Positions 15,366-24,066 of a stretch of 64,000 nt of DNA are shown piece after piece. The stretch spans positions 44,490-108,489 of the forward strand of contig CAXEUY010000006.1 in the NCBI GenBank assembly GCA_963999645.1, in the 5' to 3' direction. This DNA is from MedAcidi-G1 sp002294285 (GTDB taxonomy: Bacteria; Actinomycetota; Acidimicrobiia; Acidimicrobiales; MedAcidi-G1). The position numbers were made by a program, and so were the translations under genes. The notes below the pieces were generated by a model, which was given only the letters and a program-made list of their open reading frames with translations, was not told the origin of the DNA and ran no database searches. Every line of letters starts with the position of its first letter. The stretch's first letter is position 1.

Positions 15366-18239
15366 ATGCATAGATATGTAGAAATTCTTTTGCCTGAATC
15401 CTCACAATTGCTTGCTGTATGGACCACACGCCAACTTTGGTTTGACGGATTGATTAATGGAATGGTCTTCGGCTTGTTGGCTCTTGGAATTGTTCTTATC
15501 TATCGTTCAACACGTGTAATTAATCTTGCAGTTGGAAACATGGGTTTACCCGCAGTGGGTCTTATGGCCTTAATGGTAATCAACTATGACTTTCCTTATT
15601 GGGTCGCATTACCAATTGCATTGCTAGTTGGAACTTTAGTCGGCTCAATTATTGAACTTGCTGTAATCCGCCGTCTTTTCAATGCACCTAGAGTAATCGT
15701 TCTAGTTGCCACTATTGGAATAGCGCAACTAATGCAGGCGATTTTAGCTGCATATCCTGATATCGAAAGTAAGAGAGGTGTCAGGTTCCCGGTTCCAATT
15801 TCTGGAAAATGGAATGATGTTTTCGGACTTCGAATTACTGGGCCAAAATTAACAATTTTGATAGTCGTACCACTCCTGACCATAGCTCTTTCTTGGTTTT
15901 TGAATAAAACAATATTTGGGCAAACAGTTCAAGCCTCCGCAAATAACGCAGATTTGGCAAAATTATCAGGAATTAAACCAAAAGTGGTTTCACTTTTCGT
16001 TTGGACGGTAGCCGGAGCTCTTTCAAGTGTTTCACTCCTTCTTCTATCTGGAAGCAGAGGTTCACTTACTGGAATAACAAATCTTGGTCCCAATACCATG
16101 ACTCGAGCTCTAGCGGCAGCAGTTATTGCTGGAATGTCTTCATTTCCGAGGGCTCTAATAGCAGGAATAGCCATAGGGGTTGCCCAGGCTCATATTCAAT
16201 TCATTTTTCTAGATCAAGTAGGCCTTATAGATTTCATTCTTTTCTTAGTAGTAGCAATTGCAGTGGCATTTCAAAGTCGTTCTTCCATTGCAGAAGAAAG
16301 TTCATTTTCCTTCAGCCCACGTAGAAAACCAATTCCTGAAAGGCTGAACCAGTTTTGGTGGGTTAGAAATTTGTCGTCGGTGACTCTCTCACTTTTGTTA
16401 ATTTTTGCCTTGATTCTTCCTTTTATCGTTACTCTGCCTTCTAGACATCTTCTCTACGCTAGTGTTCTAGCATTTGCTATCTGTGCTATCTCACTTACTG
16501 TCGTTACAGGATGGGCAGGACAATTGTCACTAAGCCAAATGGCTTTTGCTGGTATAGGAGCACTGTCCGCCGCTGGATTTAATCGTGGCTTGGATTTTGG
16601 TGTTGGTTTAGGAGAAAAATGGCATCTTTTTTCTGTTTCTTTGCCTAAATTTCCATTTCTGATTTCAATGCTTTTAGCAAGTGTGGTAGCAGGTATCTCA
16701 GCTGCAGTGATTGGACTAGGAGCTTTGCGCGTCAAAGGCCTCCTTCTAGCAGTTTCAACATTTGCCTTCGCTTTGGCGGCTTCACAATACATTTATCGGC
16801 GACCTGTTCTTAGCGGGGGTTATAACCAAAGCGTGCCGTTTAGAAGAGGAAATTTTGGTCCAATTGAACTAGCAAGTCAAAGATCCTATTATTTCATTTG
16901 TCTTGGAGCTTTGGTTATCACTCTTTTTCTAATTAACAAACTAAGAAAAAGTGGTATAGGAAGATCGATAATTGCTGTAAGAGAAAATGAAAATACTGCT
17001 GCTGCATACACGGTAATGCCACATAGAACGAAATTGATTGCTTTTTCTTTAGCGGGATGTTTAGCAGGCCTTGGAGGATCTCTGTTAGGCGGTCTAGTGC
17101 AAAATATACCTTTCACTGAAAGATTCTTCATGATCAGCAATTCACTCAAAGTCGTCTCAATGATTGTGATTGGTGGACTAGGAACGCTTATGGGACCAGT
17201 GATCGGATCAATGTGGGTAATTGGATTACCAGCTATTTGGCCAGAAAACGATCTGGTTCCACTTTTCACTTCAAGTATCGGACTTCTTGTGCTACTTCTG
17301 TATTTTCCAGGTGGTCTTGTACAAATCGCCTATTCAGCTAGAAACGCTTTATTAAATTGGGCGGAACAAAAACTTCCAATCACTCCAGTTAAAACAACTA
17401 ATAAGCCACCTGAATCAATAAGGAAAAACCTCGACTCCGTTCCAATTTACGGAACTGTATTAGAAACTAAAAATGTTTCAGTTTCATACGGTGGTCTTAT
17501 TGCAGTTAACGCTGTGAATATAAATGTTGCCGCGGGAGAAGTCGTGGGGCTTATCGGAACTAATGGCGCTGGTAAGTCGACGCTGATGAATGCTATCGGA
17601 GGCTATGTTAATTCAACCGGCAATGTAACTCTCTTGGGTGATGACGTCACTTCCTTAACGGCAGCAAAACGGTCTCGAAAAGGTTTGGGTCGAACTTTTC
17701 AAGCTGCTCAACTTTTCCCCGAATTAACTGTTAGGGAAACAGTGCAAGTAGCGCTTGAAGCCAGGCACCGCACCCGGCTATTACCTACCGCCTTATCTTT
17801 TCCAAATGCAACTCGTAGTGAACTTAAAAAAACTAACCAAGCCACAGAACTGATTGACTTTTTAGGATTAGGCAGATATGCCGACTCGTTTATTGCCGAA
17901 CTGTCTACTGGAACAAGAAGAATAGTTGAATTGGCAGGTCTTTTAGCTTTAGATGCAAAAATGTTATGTCTGGATGAACCTACGGCTGGCATCGCCCAAA
18001 GAGAAACCGAAGCTTTTGGTCCGCTTCTAAAACAAATACAACAAGAACTTGGTGCATCCATGCTTGTTATTGAACACGATATGCCAATGATCATGGCGCT
18101 TTCTGACCGTGTTTACTGTCTAGAAGCAGGAACAGTCATCTCGGAAGGTAAGCCTTCTGAAGTTAGAAACGATCCTATTGTTATAGCTAGTTATTTAGGA
18201 ACAGACACTAGAGCTATTAGTCGGAGTGATATGCAATAG
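15366..18239 (+). CDS. LivH-LivM-LivG fused branched-chain amino acid-type ABC transporter
   Basis: A 957-residue three-domain fusion. A LivH-type permease occupies about residues 20-310, a LivM-type permease about 345-660, and a LivG-type ATPase about 697-957. The ATPase has Walker A GTNGAGKST near 731, signature variant LSTGTRRIVELA near 846, and Walker B MLCLDEPTAGIA. The next gene upstream, ending directly before this ATG, supplies LivF on an MFS protein. No substrate-binding protein gene is next to the pair; a candidate lipoprotein starts at 63775, far away. Hydrophobic amino acids are the usual family substrate, but the adjoining racemase and ketimine-reductase genes may point to proline-like compounds. 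Confidence 0.92.
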   Translation: MHRYVEILLPESSQLLAVWTTRQLWFDGLINGMVFGLLALGIVLIYRSTRVINLAVGNMGLPAVGLMALMVINYDFPYWVALPIALLVGTLVGSIIELAVIRRLFNAPRVIVLVATIGIAQLMQAILAAYPDIESKRGVRFPVPISGKWNDVFGLRITGPKLTILIVVPLLTIALSWFLNKTIFGQTVQASANNADLAKLSGIKPKVVSLFVWTVAGALSSVSLLLLSGSRGSLTGITNLGPNTMTRALAAAVIAGMSSFPRALIAGIAIGVAQAHIQFIFLDQVGLIDFILFLVVAIAVAFQSRSSIAEESSFSFSPRRKPIPERLNQFWWVRNLSSVTLSLLLIFALILPFIVTLPSRHLLYASVLAFAICAISLTVVTGWAGQLSLSQMAFAGIGALSAAGFNRGLDFGVGLGEKWHLFSVSLPKFPFLISMLLASVVAGISAAVIGLGALRVKGLLLAVSTFAFALAASQYIYRRPVLSGGYNQSVPFRRGNFGPIELASQRSYYFICLGALVITLFLINKLRKSGIGRSIIAVRENENTAAAYTVMPHRTKLIAFSLAGCLAGLGGSLLGGLVQNIPFTERFFMISNSLKVVSMIVIGGLGTLMGPVIGSMWVIGLPAIWPENDLVPLFTSSIGLLVLLLYFPGGLVQIAYSARNALLNWAEQKLPITPVKTTNKPPESIRKNLDSVPIYGTVLETKNVSVSYGGLIAVNAVNINVAAGEVVGLIGTNGAGKSTLMNAIGGYVNSTGNVTLLGDDVTSLTAAKRSRKGLGRTFQAAQLFPELTVRETVQVALEARHRTRLLPTALSFPNATRSELKKTNQATELIDFLGLGRYADSFIAELSTGTRRIVELAGLLALDAKMLCLDEPTAGIAQRETEAFGPLLKQIQQELGASMLVIEHDMPMIMALSDRVYCLEAGTVISEGKPSEVRNDPIVIASYLGTDTRAISRSDMQ

Positions 18240-18242
18240 GTA

Positions 18243-19346
18243 TTAATCGGCATCACTTCCAGACCTGCCATCTAATAAGTCTCTTCTTATTTGAGAATCT
18301 GGTTTTTCAACTATTACCTGATTTTCAACTTCTCTTACCCAGACAGTTCTTTGAGGGAAAGGTATCTCTATTCCATTTTCATCGAAAGCCTTTTTAAGAC
18401 GAGCTCTTATTTTTCTTGCAGTCGACCATTGTTCTCCCGCTTCAGTTTTTACCGCTAAGCGAATAGAAATCGAATCGGCTCCAAAATTTTGAACACCCCA
18501 AATTTCAGGCTCTTCAATAATTGTTGCGGTTTCAAGGTCTTCTTTCCATAAGTCATCAGCAACTTCTTTAATAACACTTGCTGCCAAGTCAATATCAGTG
18601 TCATAAGCGACATCGATATCTAGAACAGAACGAGCCCATATTTGTGAAGAGTTGCACACTCGACGAATTTCCCCATTAGGTACAACCCAAACTGCTCCAT
18701 GAACATCACGAAGAACTGTAGTTCTTAAAGAAACCCGTTCAACTGTGCCTGATGCTTCTCCAAGGTCAACAAAATCTCCTTCCGCATACTGATCTTCAAC
18801 AAGTATAAATATGCCTGCAATAAAATCTGATACTGCTGATTGAGCTCCAAAACCAACAGCGAAACCTACAATTCCAGCTCCAGCAATTAAAGGACCTAAA
18901 TCAAATCCGATTTCTCCTAACACCAACAAAAGTCCCAAACTACAAGTAGTTAAAGTTGCAACCGTGCTGAGTAAGCCTCCAAGCGTTTTGGCACGCTGAC
19001 GTGACCTTTCGGCTCTTTCTCTATTTTTTTGGAGTCGAGCTTTTGCCCGCCTTCCAACTCGTGCAACCAGGGCATCTGACTTTTCCTCATCTTCGAGTAA
19101 GGGTCTTTCTTTTACAAGCCGCTCTACAACTGTGCTAATGGCTTTTTTAAGTATTCGATTAGCTATATAAGACCCCAAAAGTATCAATAATATTTTTAGA
19201 GGTTTTTCAACACTCCAAGCCAATACTTCCGCTAGACGTTCATTACCTGAAATATCCCAAATCCACTCACAGACAAAACTTGGCTCTGACCCACAAGCGT
19301 CAGACAATCCAGATGCATCTACTTGAGCAAAAATCTGTTTGAACAT
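18243..19346 (-). CDS. MscS-family mechanosensitive ion channel
   Basis: Small-conductance mechanosensitive channel family, releasing solutes on osmotic downshift. The 367-residue protein has a periplasmic/N-terminal segment, a first membrane helix (about 50-75), a basic, coiled-coil-like region with many Arg/Lys (about 100-140), then two more helices. The pore-lining helix is rich in Gly and Ala (AGAGIVGFAVGFGAQSAVSD), and a cytoplasmic beta-domain follows (EGDFVDLGEASGTVERVSLR). The ATG at 19346 is preferred because GGAGGT stands 7 bases upstream. The gene is convergent with the LivHMG fusion, 3 bp apart. Confidence 0.9.
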   Translation of the reverse strand: MFKQIFAQVDASGLSDACGSEPSFVCEWIWDISGNERLAEVLAWSVEKPLKILLILLGSYIANRILKKAISTVVERLVKERPLLEDEEKSDALVARVGRRAKARLQKNRERAERSRQRAKTLGGLLSTVATLTTCSLGLLLVLGEIGFDLGPLIAGAGIVGFAVGFGAQSAVSDFIAGIFILVEDQYAEGDFVDLGEASGTVERVSLRTTVLRDVHGAVWVVPNGEIRRVCNSSQIWARSVLDIDVAYDTDIDLAASVIKEVADDLWKEDLETATIIEEPEIWGVQNFGADSISIRLAVKTEAGEQWSTARKIRARLKKAFDENGIEIPFPQRTVWVREVENQVIVEKPDSQIRRDLLDGRSGSDAD

Positions 19347-19402
19347 CACTTTCACCTCCACAGTGACAGTAATTGATAACTAACACTGAAACACAGGTTA
19401 AT

Positions 19403-19606
19403 TCAACCAATTAATCCTGCTAAAGACCAAACTGCAACAACTAAACCGACAATTATATAAATAGAGCTACGCCAAAATGGTGCTCTATTCAGATTTTCAG
19501 CACCTCGGTTTTTTGGTGGATTTAGTAAGGCAGCTAAATTTCCCACGCACATTGCCGAACCAAAGGCTAAAAGAAGCCATTCAAGTAAATTTTCCCCTAA
19601 AAACAC
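19403..19606 (-). CDS. small two-helix membrane protein
   Basis: A 67-residue hydrophobic protein not recognised as a named family. Two predicted membrane helices (about 7-27 and 47-66) flank a short polar loop (LNPPKNRGAENLNRAPFW). The GTG start is 8 bases after the dnaB stop with no separate ribosome-binding site, so translation probably depends on dnaB. Its reality is supported by tight packing and the membrane-protein-like composition; its function is unknown. Confidence 0.55.
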   Translation of the reverse strand: MFLGENLLEWLLLAFGSAMCVGNLAALLNPPKNRGAENLNRAPFWRSSIYIIVGLVVAVWSLAGLIG

Positions 19607-19614
19607 GATTAATT

Positions 19615-21066
19615 CTAAAAATTGCCTGAATCAACGTCAAGAACAGATTTTTGTGTAGTAGAGGATTCAGGCTCATCGGATCTTGAAAGATCAGCAAACT
19701 TAGTAAAATTGGGCATATAGGCTAACCGCACTCTCTCAACTGGACCATTACGATTTTTCGCCAAATTTATTTCTGCTACTCCCATTTCGTTGCTTTCAGG
19801 GTTATACATTTCGTCACGATAAATGAACATAACCAAATCAGCATCTTGTTCAATAGAACCTGACTCGCGAAGATCAGAAAGCATTGGTCTCTTATCTTGT
19901 CTACTTTCCAAATTTCTCGATAACTGAGAAATTCCTATAACTGGAGTTTCTAAATCTCTTGCTAAAAGTTTCAGGCCTCGACTTATCTCTGAAATTTCAA
20001 CCTGTCTACTCTCAGCTGCTGATCTTCCTGTCATGAGCTGCAAATAATCAACAACAATTATTCCCAAACTACCAATACGGCTTTTTAGGCGTCTAGCTTT
20101 AGCCCTAATCTCCATTATTGAAACACCCGGATTGTCATCTATATAAATAGGTGCCTCGTCTAAATGTCCAATACCTTTGTTAATCCGCACCCAGTCATCA
20201 TCATTCATCTGAGCGTTAACTATTTTTTGAGAATCAACTCTTGCTTCTGAACAAAGAATTCGTTGAGTTAACTCCAAACGACTCATCTCTAATGAAAAAA
20301 TCAAAGCAGGTTGATTTGAAACAGTTGCTACGTGAGTTGCAATGTTAAGACCCAAAGATGTTTTACCAACAGATGGTCTCGCTCCAATTATTATTAAATT
20401 GCCTTTCTGTAAACCAGAAGTGAGTTGATCAAGCCTTTTAAATCCAGTCGGCACACCTGTTAATCCTTTACCCTGCTGTCTTTCTTCCATTGCGTCGAGA
20501 GTTTGATCCAACAGATCACGCATTTGTCCCATAGATTCATTGATTCTTCCTTGTGCTAATTGATATACAAGGTTTTCAGCTTCATCGACAGCTTTAGGTA
20601 CATCTTCAGGCCTGCTATAACCAATCTCTGCCATTTCGTTTGCCGCGCCTATTAGTCCACGAAGTGTTGCATGTTCTTGCACAATTCTGGCAAAAGAAGA
20701 AGCTGATGTAATTGCCGGTGTCATAGCTTGAAGATCCAATAACATTCCAGGCCCGCCAATGCCTTCTAGTAATCCAGCGCGATCCAACGCATCAGCAACA
20801 GTTACTGGGTCAGCTGGTTCGCCAGTTGCATAGAGACCACAAATTGCATCAAAAACATGAGCATGTGAGGGTTTATAGAAATGTTCAGCTGAAGTTACCT
20901 CAAGTGCATCTGCAATCGCGTCTTTAGATAAAAGCATTGCTCCCAATAAAGAAGCTTCAGCTTCAATATTGTGCGGGGGCACCCTTCCAGCTTTCTGTTT
21001 TTTTGAAGACATCGTTGAGAATGGAGGTTCTTCAATATTTCCCCAATCCTCTTCAAGTGCGCTCAA
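19615..21066 (-). CDS. dnaB: replicative DNA helicase DnaB
   Basis: Hexameric 5'-3' replication-fork helicase. The 483 residues contain the N-terminal primase-interaction domain (RVPPHNIEAEASLLGAMLL...) and the RecA-like domain with Walker A GARPSVGKTS, Walker B IIVVDYLQLM and DLRESGSIEQDAD. No intein is present. The TTG start is supported by GGAGG 7 bases upstream. It is the distal gene of rpsF-ssb-rpsR-rplI-dnaB, separated from rplI by 158 bp containing three DnaA-box-like repeats, so it may have its own promoter. Confidence 0.97.
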   Translation of the reverse strand: MSALEEDWGNIEEPPFSTMSSKKQKAGRVPPHNIEAEASLLGAMLLSKDAIADALEVTSAEHFYKPSHAHVFDAICGLYATGEPADPVTVADALDRAGLLEGIGGPGMLLDLQAMTPAITSASSFARIVQEHATLRGLIGAANEMAEIGYSRPEDVPKAVDEAENLVYQLAQGRINESMGQMRDLLDQTLDAMEERQQGKGLTGVPTGFKRLDQLTSGLQKGNLIIIGARPSVGKTSLGLNIATHVATVSNQPALIFSLEMSRLELTQRILCSEARVDSQKIVNAQMNDDDWVRINKGIGHLDEAPIYIDDNPGVSIMEIRAKARRLKSRIGSLGIIVVDYLQLMTGRSAAESRQVEISEISRGLKLLARDLETPVIGISQLSRNLESRQDKRPMLSDLRESGSIEQDADLVMFIYRDEMYNPESNEMGVAEINLAKNRNGPVERVRLAYMPNFTKFADLSRSDEPESSTTQKSVLDVDSGNF

Positions 21067-21170
21067 AACTTTCCTCCAAACATTTCACACAAGTGTCCCA
21101 CTTTGCCACTATTGCCTTGTGGAACGCTAGAGGAAAACCCTAAAAACATAGGGGAAAAGTACTTGTTTTA

Positions 21171-21203
21171 AGTGGACCAGTATGTGGATTAACCTGTGGA
21201 ATA
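21171..21203. promoter_or_regulatory. three DnaA-box-like direct repeats with 12-bp period
   Basis: GTGGA recurs at 21172, 21184 and 21196, exactly 12 bp apart, within AGTGGACCA, TGTGGATTA and TGTGGAATA. The DnaA box on this strand is TGTGGATAA, so the middle copy has one mismatch. The cluster lies in the rplI-dnaB gap, upstream of dnaB. It may be a DnaA-dependent control site for the helicase gene or an operator for another regulator. Confidence 0.35.
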
Positions 21204-21224
21204 TCTAATTTTTCTGGGGAAAAC

Positions 21225-21671
21225 TTACTCTTCGCTCTGAACATCGACACTTATTTGCATCTCAACTTCAGGATGCAAATGCAAAGTAAAAGAGTGACTG
21301 CCTGTTTCTTTAGCTGGCTCACCAGAAATTTCTTTTCTGTCAATCTCTAACCCAACCTGATCCTGTAATGCTTGTGAAATTTCTGAAACTCCTACGGAAC
21401 CAAAAAGTTTTCCATTCTCAGAAGCATTAGCAAAAATTTGAATAACTACTCCATCTAAACGAGAAACTATTTCTTCAGCGTCAGCCTTATCTTCAATAGC
21501 TTTTAAAGCACGCTTTCTTTGCATGGCTTCAGCCTGAGCAGCAACACCTGAAGATGCTTCAACTGCTAACCCCCTAGGTAGTAAGAAATTTCTTGCATGC
21601 CCGCGAGCGACATCAACGATGTCACCAGTTCTACCAAGACCTTCTACATCAGAACGAAGGAGGACCTTCAC
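21225..21671 (-). CDS. rplI: 50S ribosomal protein L9
   Basis: L9 of the large subunit, 148 residues. It starts MKVLLRSDVEGLGRTGDIVDVARGHARNFLLPRGLA, the conserved N-terminal domain of L9. A connecting helix and a C-terminal domain ending in an acidic tail follow. It overlaps the rpsR stop by 4 bp, so the two are translationally coupled. It is the fourth gene of the rpsF operon. Confidence 0.97.
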   Translation of the reverse strand: MKVLLRSDVEGLGRTGDIVDVARGHARNFLLPRGLAVEASSGVAAQAEAMQRKRALKAIEDKADAEEIVSRLDGVVIQIFANASENGKLFGSVGVSEISQALQDQVGLEIDRKEISGEPAKETGSHSFTLHLHPEVEMQISVDVQSEE

Positions 21672-22156
21672 GATTCTTCCCCTTCTTCTTCACCTTCAGA
21701 AATAGTCTCAATTTGACTATCAGACTGATGAGAAACTGAATCAATTATTTCTGGATTCTCTTCAATTTCGTAACTGTCTGATATTTCAAAATCCTCACCC
21801 TCATTAACAGGTGGAGGTGACGTTGGTTGCGGCGGCGGACCAGAAGCCCTGTCTGAACGATCATTATCGTTTCTTCTTTCACGCCTTTGTGTTGTGACTG
21901 TAGCTTTATAAGGCATCAACGCCATCTCTCGTGCATTTTTGATTGCCTTTGCGACCGCCCTCTGTTGTTGAGCATCATTTCCACTATTATGACGTGCTTT
22001 AATTTTTGACCGTTCAGAAAGAAATTTGTTCAGCAGATCAGTGTCTTTGTAGTCGACATAATCTATTTTGCCAATTGTCAAAGGGCTTACCTTTGCTCTT
22101 CTTACTCGACCATTGTTTTCATCGAATTGAGAATTCTTCATTTCTCTGCGTGCCAT
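21668..22156 (-). CDS. rpsR: 30S ribosomal protein S18 with long acidic C-terminal tail
   Basis: S18 binds S6 on the small-subunit platform. The conserved core (about residues 16-84: RRAKVSPLTIGKIDYVDYKD ... RAVAKAIKNAREMALMPY) matches S18. A tail of nearly 80 residues follows, unusual for S18, which is normally under about 95 residues long. It has a basic stretch (89-103), a Pro-rich segment (107-116), and a strongly acidic end (119-162) with 18 Asp/Glu and no Lys or Arg. The ATG overlaps the ssb stop by one base (TAATG). The frame is clean through to rplI, which it overlaps by 4 bp, so the extension is not an obvious frameshift artefact. Confidence 0.93.
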   Translation of the reverse strand: MARREMKNSQFDENNGRVRRAKVSPLTIGKIDYVDYKDTDLLNKFLSERSKIKARHNSGNDAQQQRAVAKAIKNAREMALMPYKATVTTQRRERRNDNDRSDRASGPPPQPTSPPPVNEGEDFEISDSYEIEENPEIIDSVSHQSDSQIETISEGEEEGEES

Positions 22157-22593
22157 TAAAAGGGTTCCTCATCTGAATATGTAGGTGCGTTCTCTGCTGC
22201 ACTTGAATCGTTGACACTACTGTCTCCGCCGCCATCTCCACCTCTAAACTCATTACGAGTTAAATCAGCTGTGGCCCATTTCAAACTAGGAGCGACGTCA
22301 TCGGCAACAATTTCTACTTTCGACCTTCGCTCTCCATCTTGGTTTTCCCAAGATCTTTGATCTAAACGTCCATAAACAATGACACGGGAACCCTTACTAA
22401 TTGATTCAGAAACATTCTCAGCAAGATTCCTCCAACACGTAACATCAAAAAATGACACGACGTCCTCGTCGTTTTGACCTTTTCGATTCCAGGCGACCCC
22501 AAAATTAGCTACAGCTGCACCAGCTGGCGTATACCTTAACTCCGGATCACGTGTCACGTTTCCAACAATTGTTACCGTATTATCAAATGCCAT
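22156..22593 (-). CDS. ssb: single-stranded DNA-binding protein
   Basis: SSB protects single-stranded DNA at forks and recruits partners through its C-terminal tip. The 145-residue protein has the OB-fold at about 1-110 (FDNTVTIVGNVTRDPELRYTPAG, then DVTCWRNLAENV), a Gly/Ser-rich linker, and an acidic tip ending DEEPF, close to the canonical DDDIPF. It lies between rpsF (24 bp upstream) and rpsR (one-base overlap), the standard bacterial order. Confidence 0.97.
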   Translation of the reverse strand: MAFDNTVTIVGNVTRDPELRYTPAGAAVANFGVAWNRKGQNDEDVVSFFDVTCWRNLAENVSESISKGSRVIVYGRLDQRSWENQDGERRSKVEIVADDVAPSLKWATADLTRNEFRGGDGGGDSSVNDSSAAENAPTYSDEEPF

Positions 22594-22617
22594 ATCTACT
22601 CCAATTCAAATTGCTCT

Positions 22618-22962
22618 TTAAGCAGTTGCCCCTTCTAGAAGACCACGTTTTACAGCTTCATCATCTGGTAAACGAATAATTTTATGTCTAACTACTTCAC
22701 TTCTATCAGCTAAGCGAAGAATACGATCACTCGAATCAATATTTGAAGCCTGGGTAGCTATCTCAAGAACAACATAAAAACCTTCCCACTTATGGTTAAT
22801 GCGATAACTAAACTTACGTCTACCCCACGGCTCAGTATTTAGAAGATTTACAACCTTGCCATTTTCACTCTCTATTACAGAAGTAACATTGGTCAAATAA
22901 CCATTGATGGCTTCTTCATCAAGATCGCCATCAAAAATAATCATTAATTCATAAGCCCGCAT
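22618..22962 (-). CDS. rpsF: 30S ribosomal protein S6
   Basis: S6 pairs with S18 on the 30S platform. The protein begins MRAYELMIIFDGDLDEEAI, the typical S6 start, and has about 114 residues. A GTG three codons upstream (22971) is also possible: an AGGAGG motif lies between, 12 bases from the ATG and 3 from the GTG, so the exact start is open. First gene of the rpsF-ssb-rpsR-rplI-dnaB operon. A short GC-rich hairpin lies in the leader. Confidence 0.95.
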   Translation of the reverse strand: MRAYELMIIFDGDLDEEAINGYLTNVTSVIESENGKVVNLLNTEPWGRRKFSYRINHKWEGFYVVLEIATQASNIDSSDRILRLADRSEVVRHKIIRLPDDEAVKRGLLEGATA

Positions 22963-23012
22963 AACAGGCACTCACCTCCTACGGATCTAAACAAACCCTT
23001 TGCTTGTCTAGA

Positions 23013-23026
23013 GCCCCTTATGGGGC
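23013..23026. terminator. GC-rich hairpin between panB and rpsF
   Basis: GCCCC-TTAT-GGGGC forms a 5-bp GC-only stem in otherwise AT-rich sequence. It lies 112 bp after the panB stop and about 50 bp before rpsF, both read leftward. It could terminate panB or be part of the rpsF leader. No T-run follows it on the minus strand, so intrinsic termination is doubtful. Confidence 0.3.
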
Positions 23027-23138
23027 AGGGGAAATATATCTTACCCGATTTAATAACAAATTAAGGTTAACGTCGGTATGTGCGTTGCCAAACAATTTTT
23101 CCATAACATAAATATTGCTTGATAGGTGTGACAAAAAT

Positions 23139-23987
23139 TTACATGGCTCCATAAAGGCCAAGTTCTTCTGAAGTTTCCGAGTTTAAACAATATGACTCAT
23201 TTTCAGAAGGAAAAGAGCCAGATCTTACGTCATCAACAAAATCACCTAATGCGGAAACACCATCGACATGAAATTGAGCATAGTTTCTAACAAACTTTGG
23301 CATAATTTTCTTTTCAAAACCTAGTAAATCATGAAAAACTAATACTTGACCATCGCAATCGGGTCCAGCTCCAATACCAATTGTTGGGATGTCAACTGAA
23401 TTCGTAACCATTGAGGCTACTTGTGAAGGTACACCTTCAAGCACAAGTGAAAAACAACCAGCATGTTGCAGAGCTTTAGCAGCTGAAACTAAATCTAAAG
23501 CTCCTTCTGTGTCTCTGGCCTGAACTTTAAACCCACCCATTGCATTTATTGACTGCGGAGTTAGGCCTATGTGACCCATTACAGGAATTTCGGCAGAAAT
23601 GAGTGCTTCGATCATTGGAATTCGCCTTCGTCCACCCTCTAGCTTTATTGCATTTGCACCTGCTCTAATTAGTTTGGCCGCATTTTTAACTGTCTCTTCA
23701 ATTGAAATGTGGTAACTAAGCCAAGGTAAATCTGCAACAATTAGCGCTGAAGGTTTAGTTCGTGAAACAGCGGCAGTGTGATGAGCAATATCATCAACTG
23801 TTACTTGAAGCGTGTCATCATAACCAAGAACAACCATAGCCAAGGAATCACCAACAAGAATCATGTCAACGCCGGCCTCATCAACCATGCGCGCTCCAGG
23901 TGCATCATAAGCAGTAACCATTACTAAACGTTTAGAACCAGTAGCACTTTTATGCTGTCGTATATCAGGAACAGTTGATCTAGACAC
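23139..23987 (-). CDS. panB: 3-methyl-2-oxobutanoate hydroxymethyltransferase
   Basis: Ketopantoate hydroxymethyltransferase, first step of pantothenate/CoA synthesis, using methylene-tetrahydrofolate. The 282 residues contain VMVTAYDAPGARMVDEAGVD, ILVGDSLAMVVLGYDDT, GGRRR near the substrate site, and GHIGLTPQSIN, all PanB signatures. The GTG start has AAGGAG 9 bases upstream. No panC or panD is adjacent. Confidence 0.95.
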   Translation of the reverse strand: MSRSTVPDIRQHKSATGSKRLVMVTAYDAPGARMVDEAGVDMILVGDSLAMVVLGYDDTLQVTVDDIAHHTAAVSRTKPSALIVADLPWLSYHISIEETVKNAAKLIRAGANAIKLEGGRRRIPMIEALISAEIPVMGHIGLTPQSINAMGGFKVQARDTEGALDLVSAAKALQHAGCFSLVLEGVPSQVASMVTNSVDIPTIGIGAGPDCDGQVLVFHDLLGFEKKIMPKFVRNYAQFHVDGVSALGDFVDDVRSGSFPSENESYCLNSETSEELGLYGAM

Positions 23988-24066
23988 CTTAGTTTTCTCC
24001 TTTCAGTCCAGCGCTTTGAGCTGCCGGCTGAGTTTTAATAATACCAAAATTTACAAACTAAAAACT

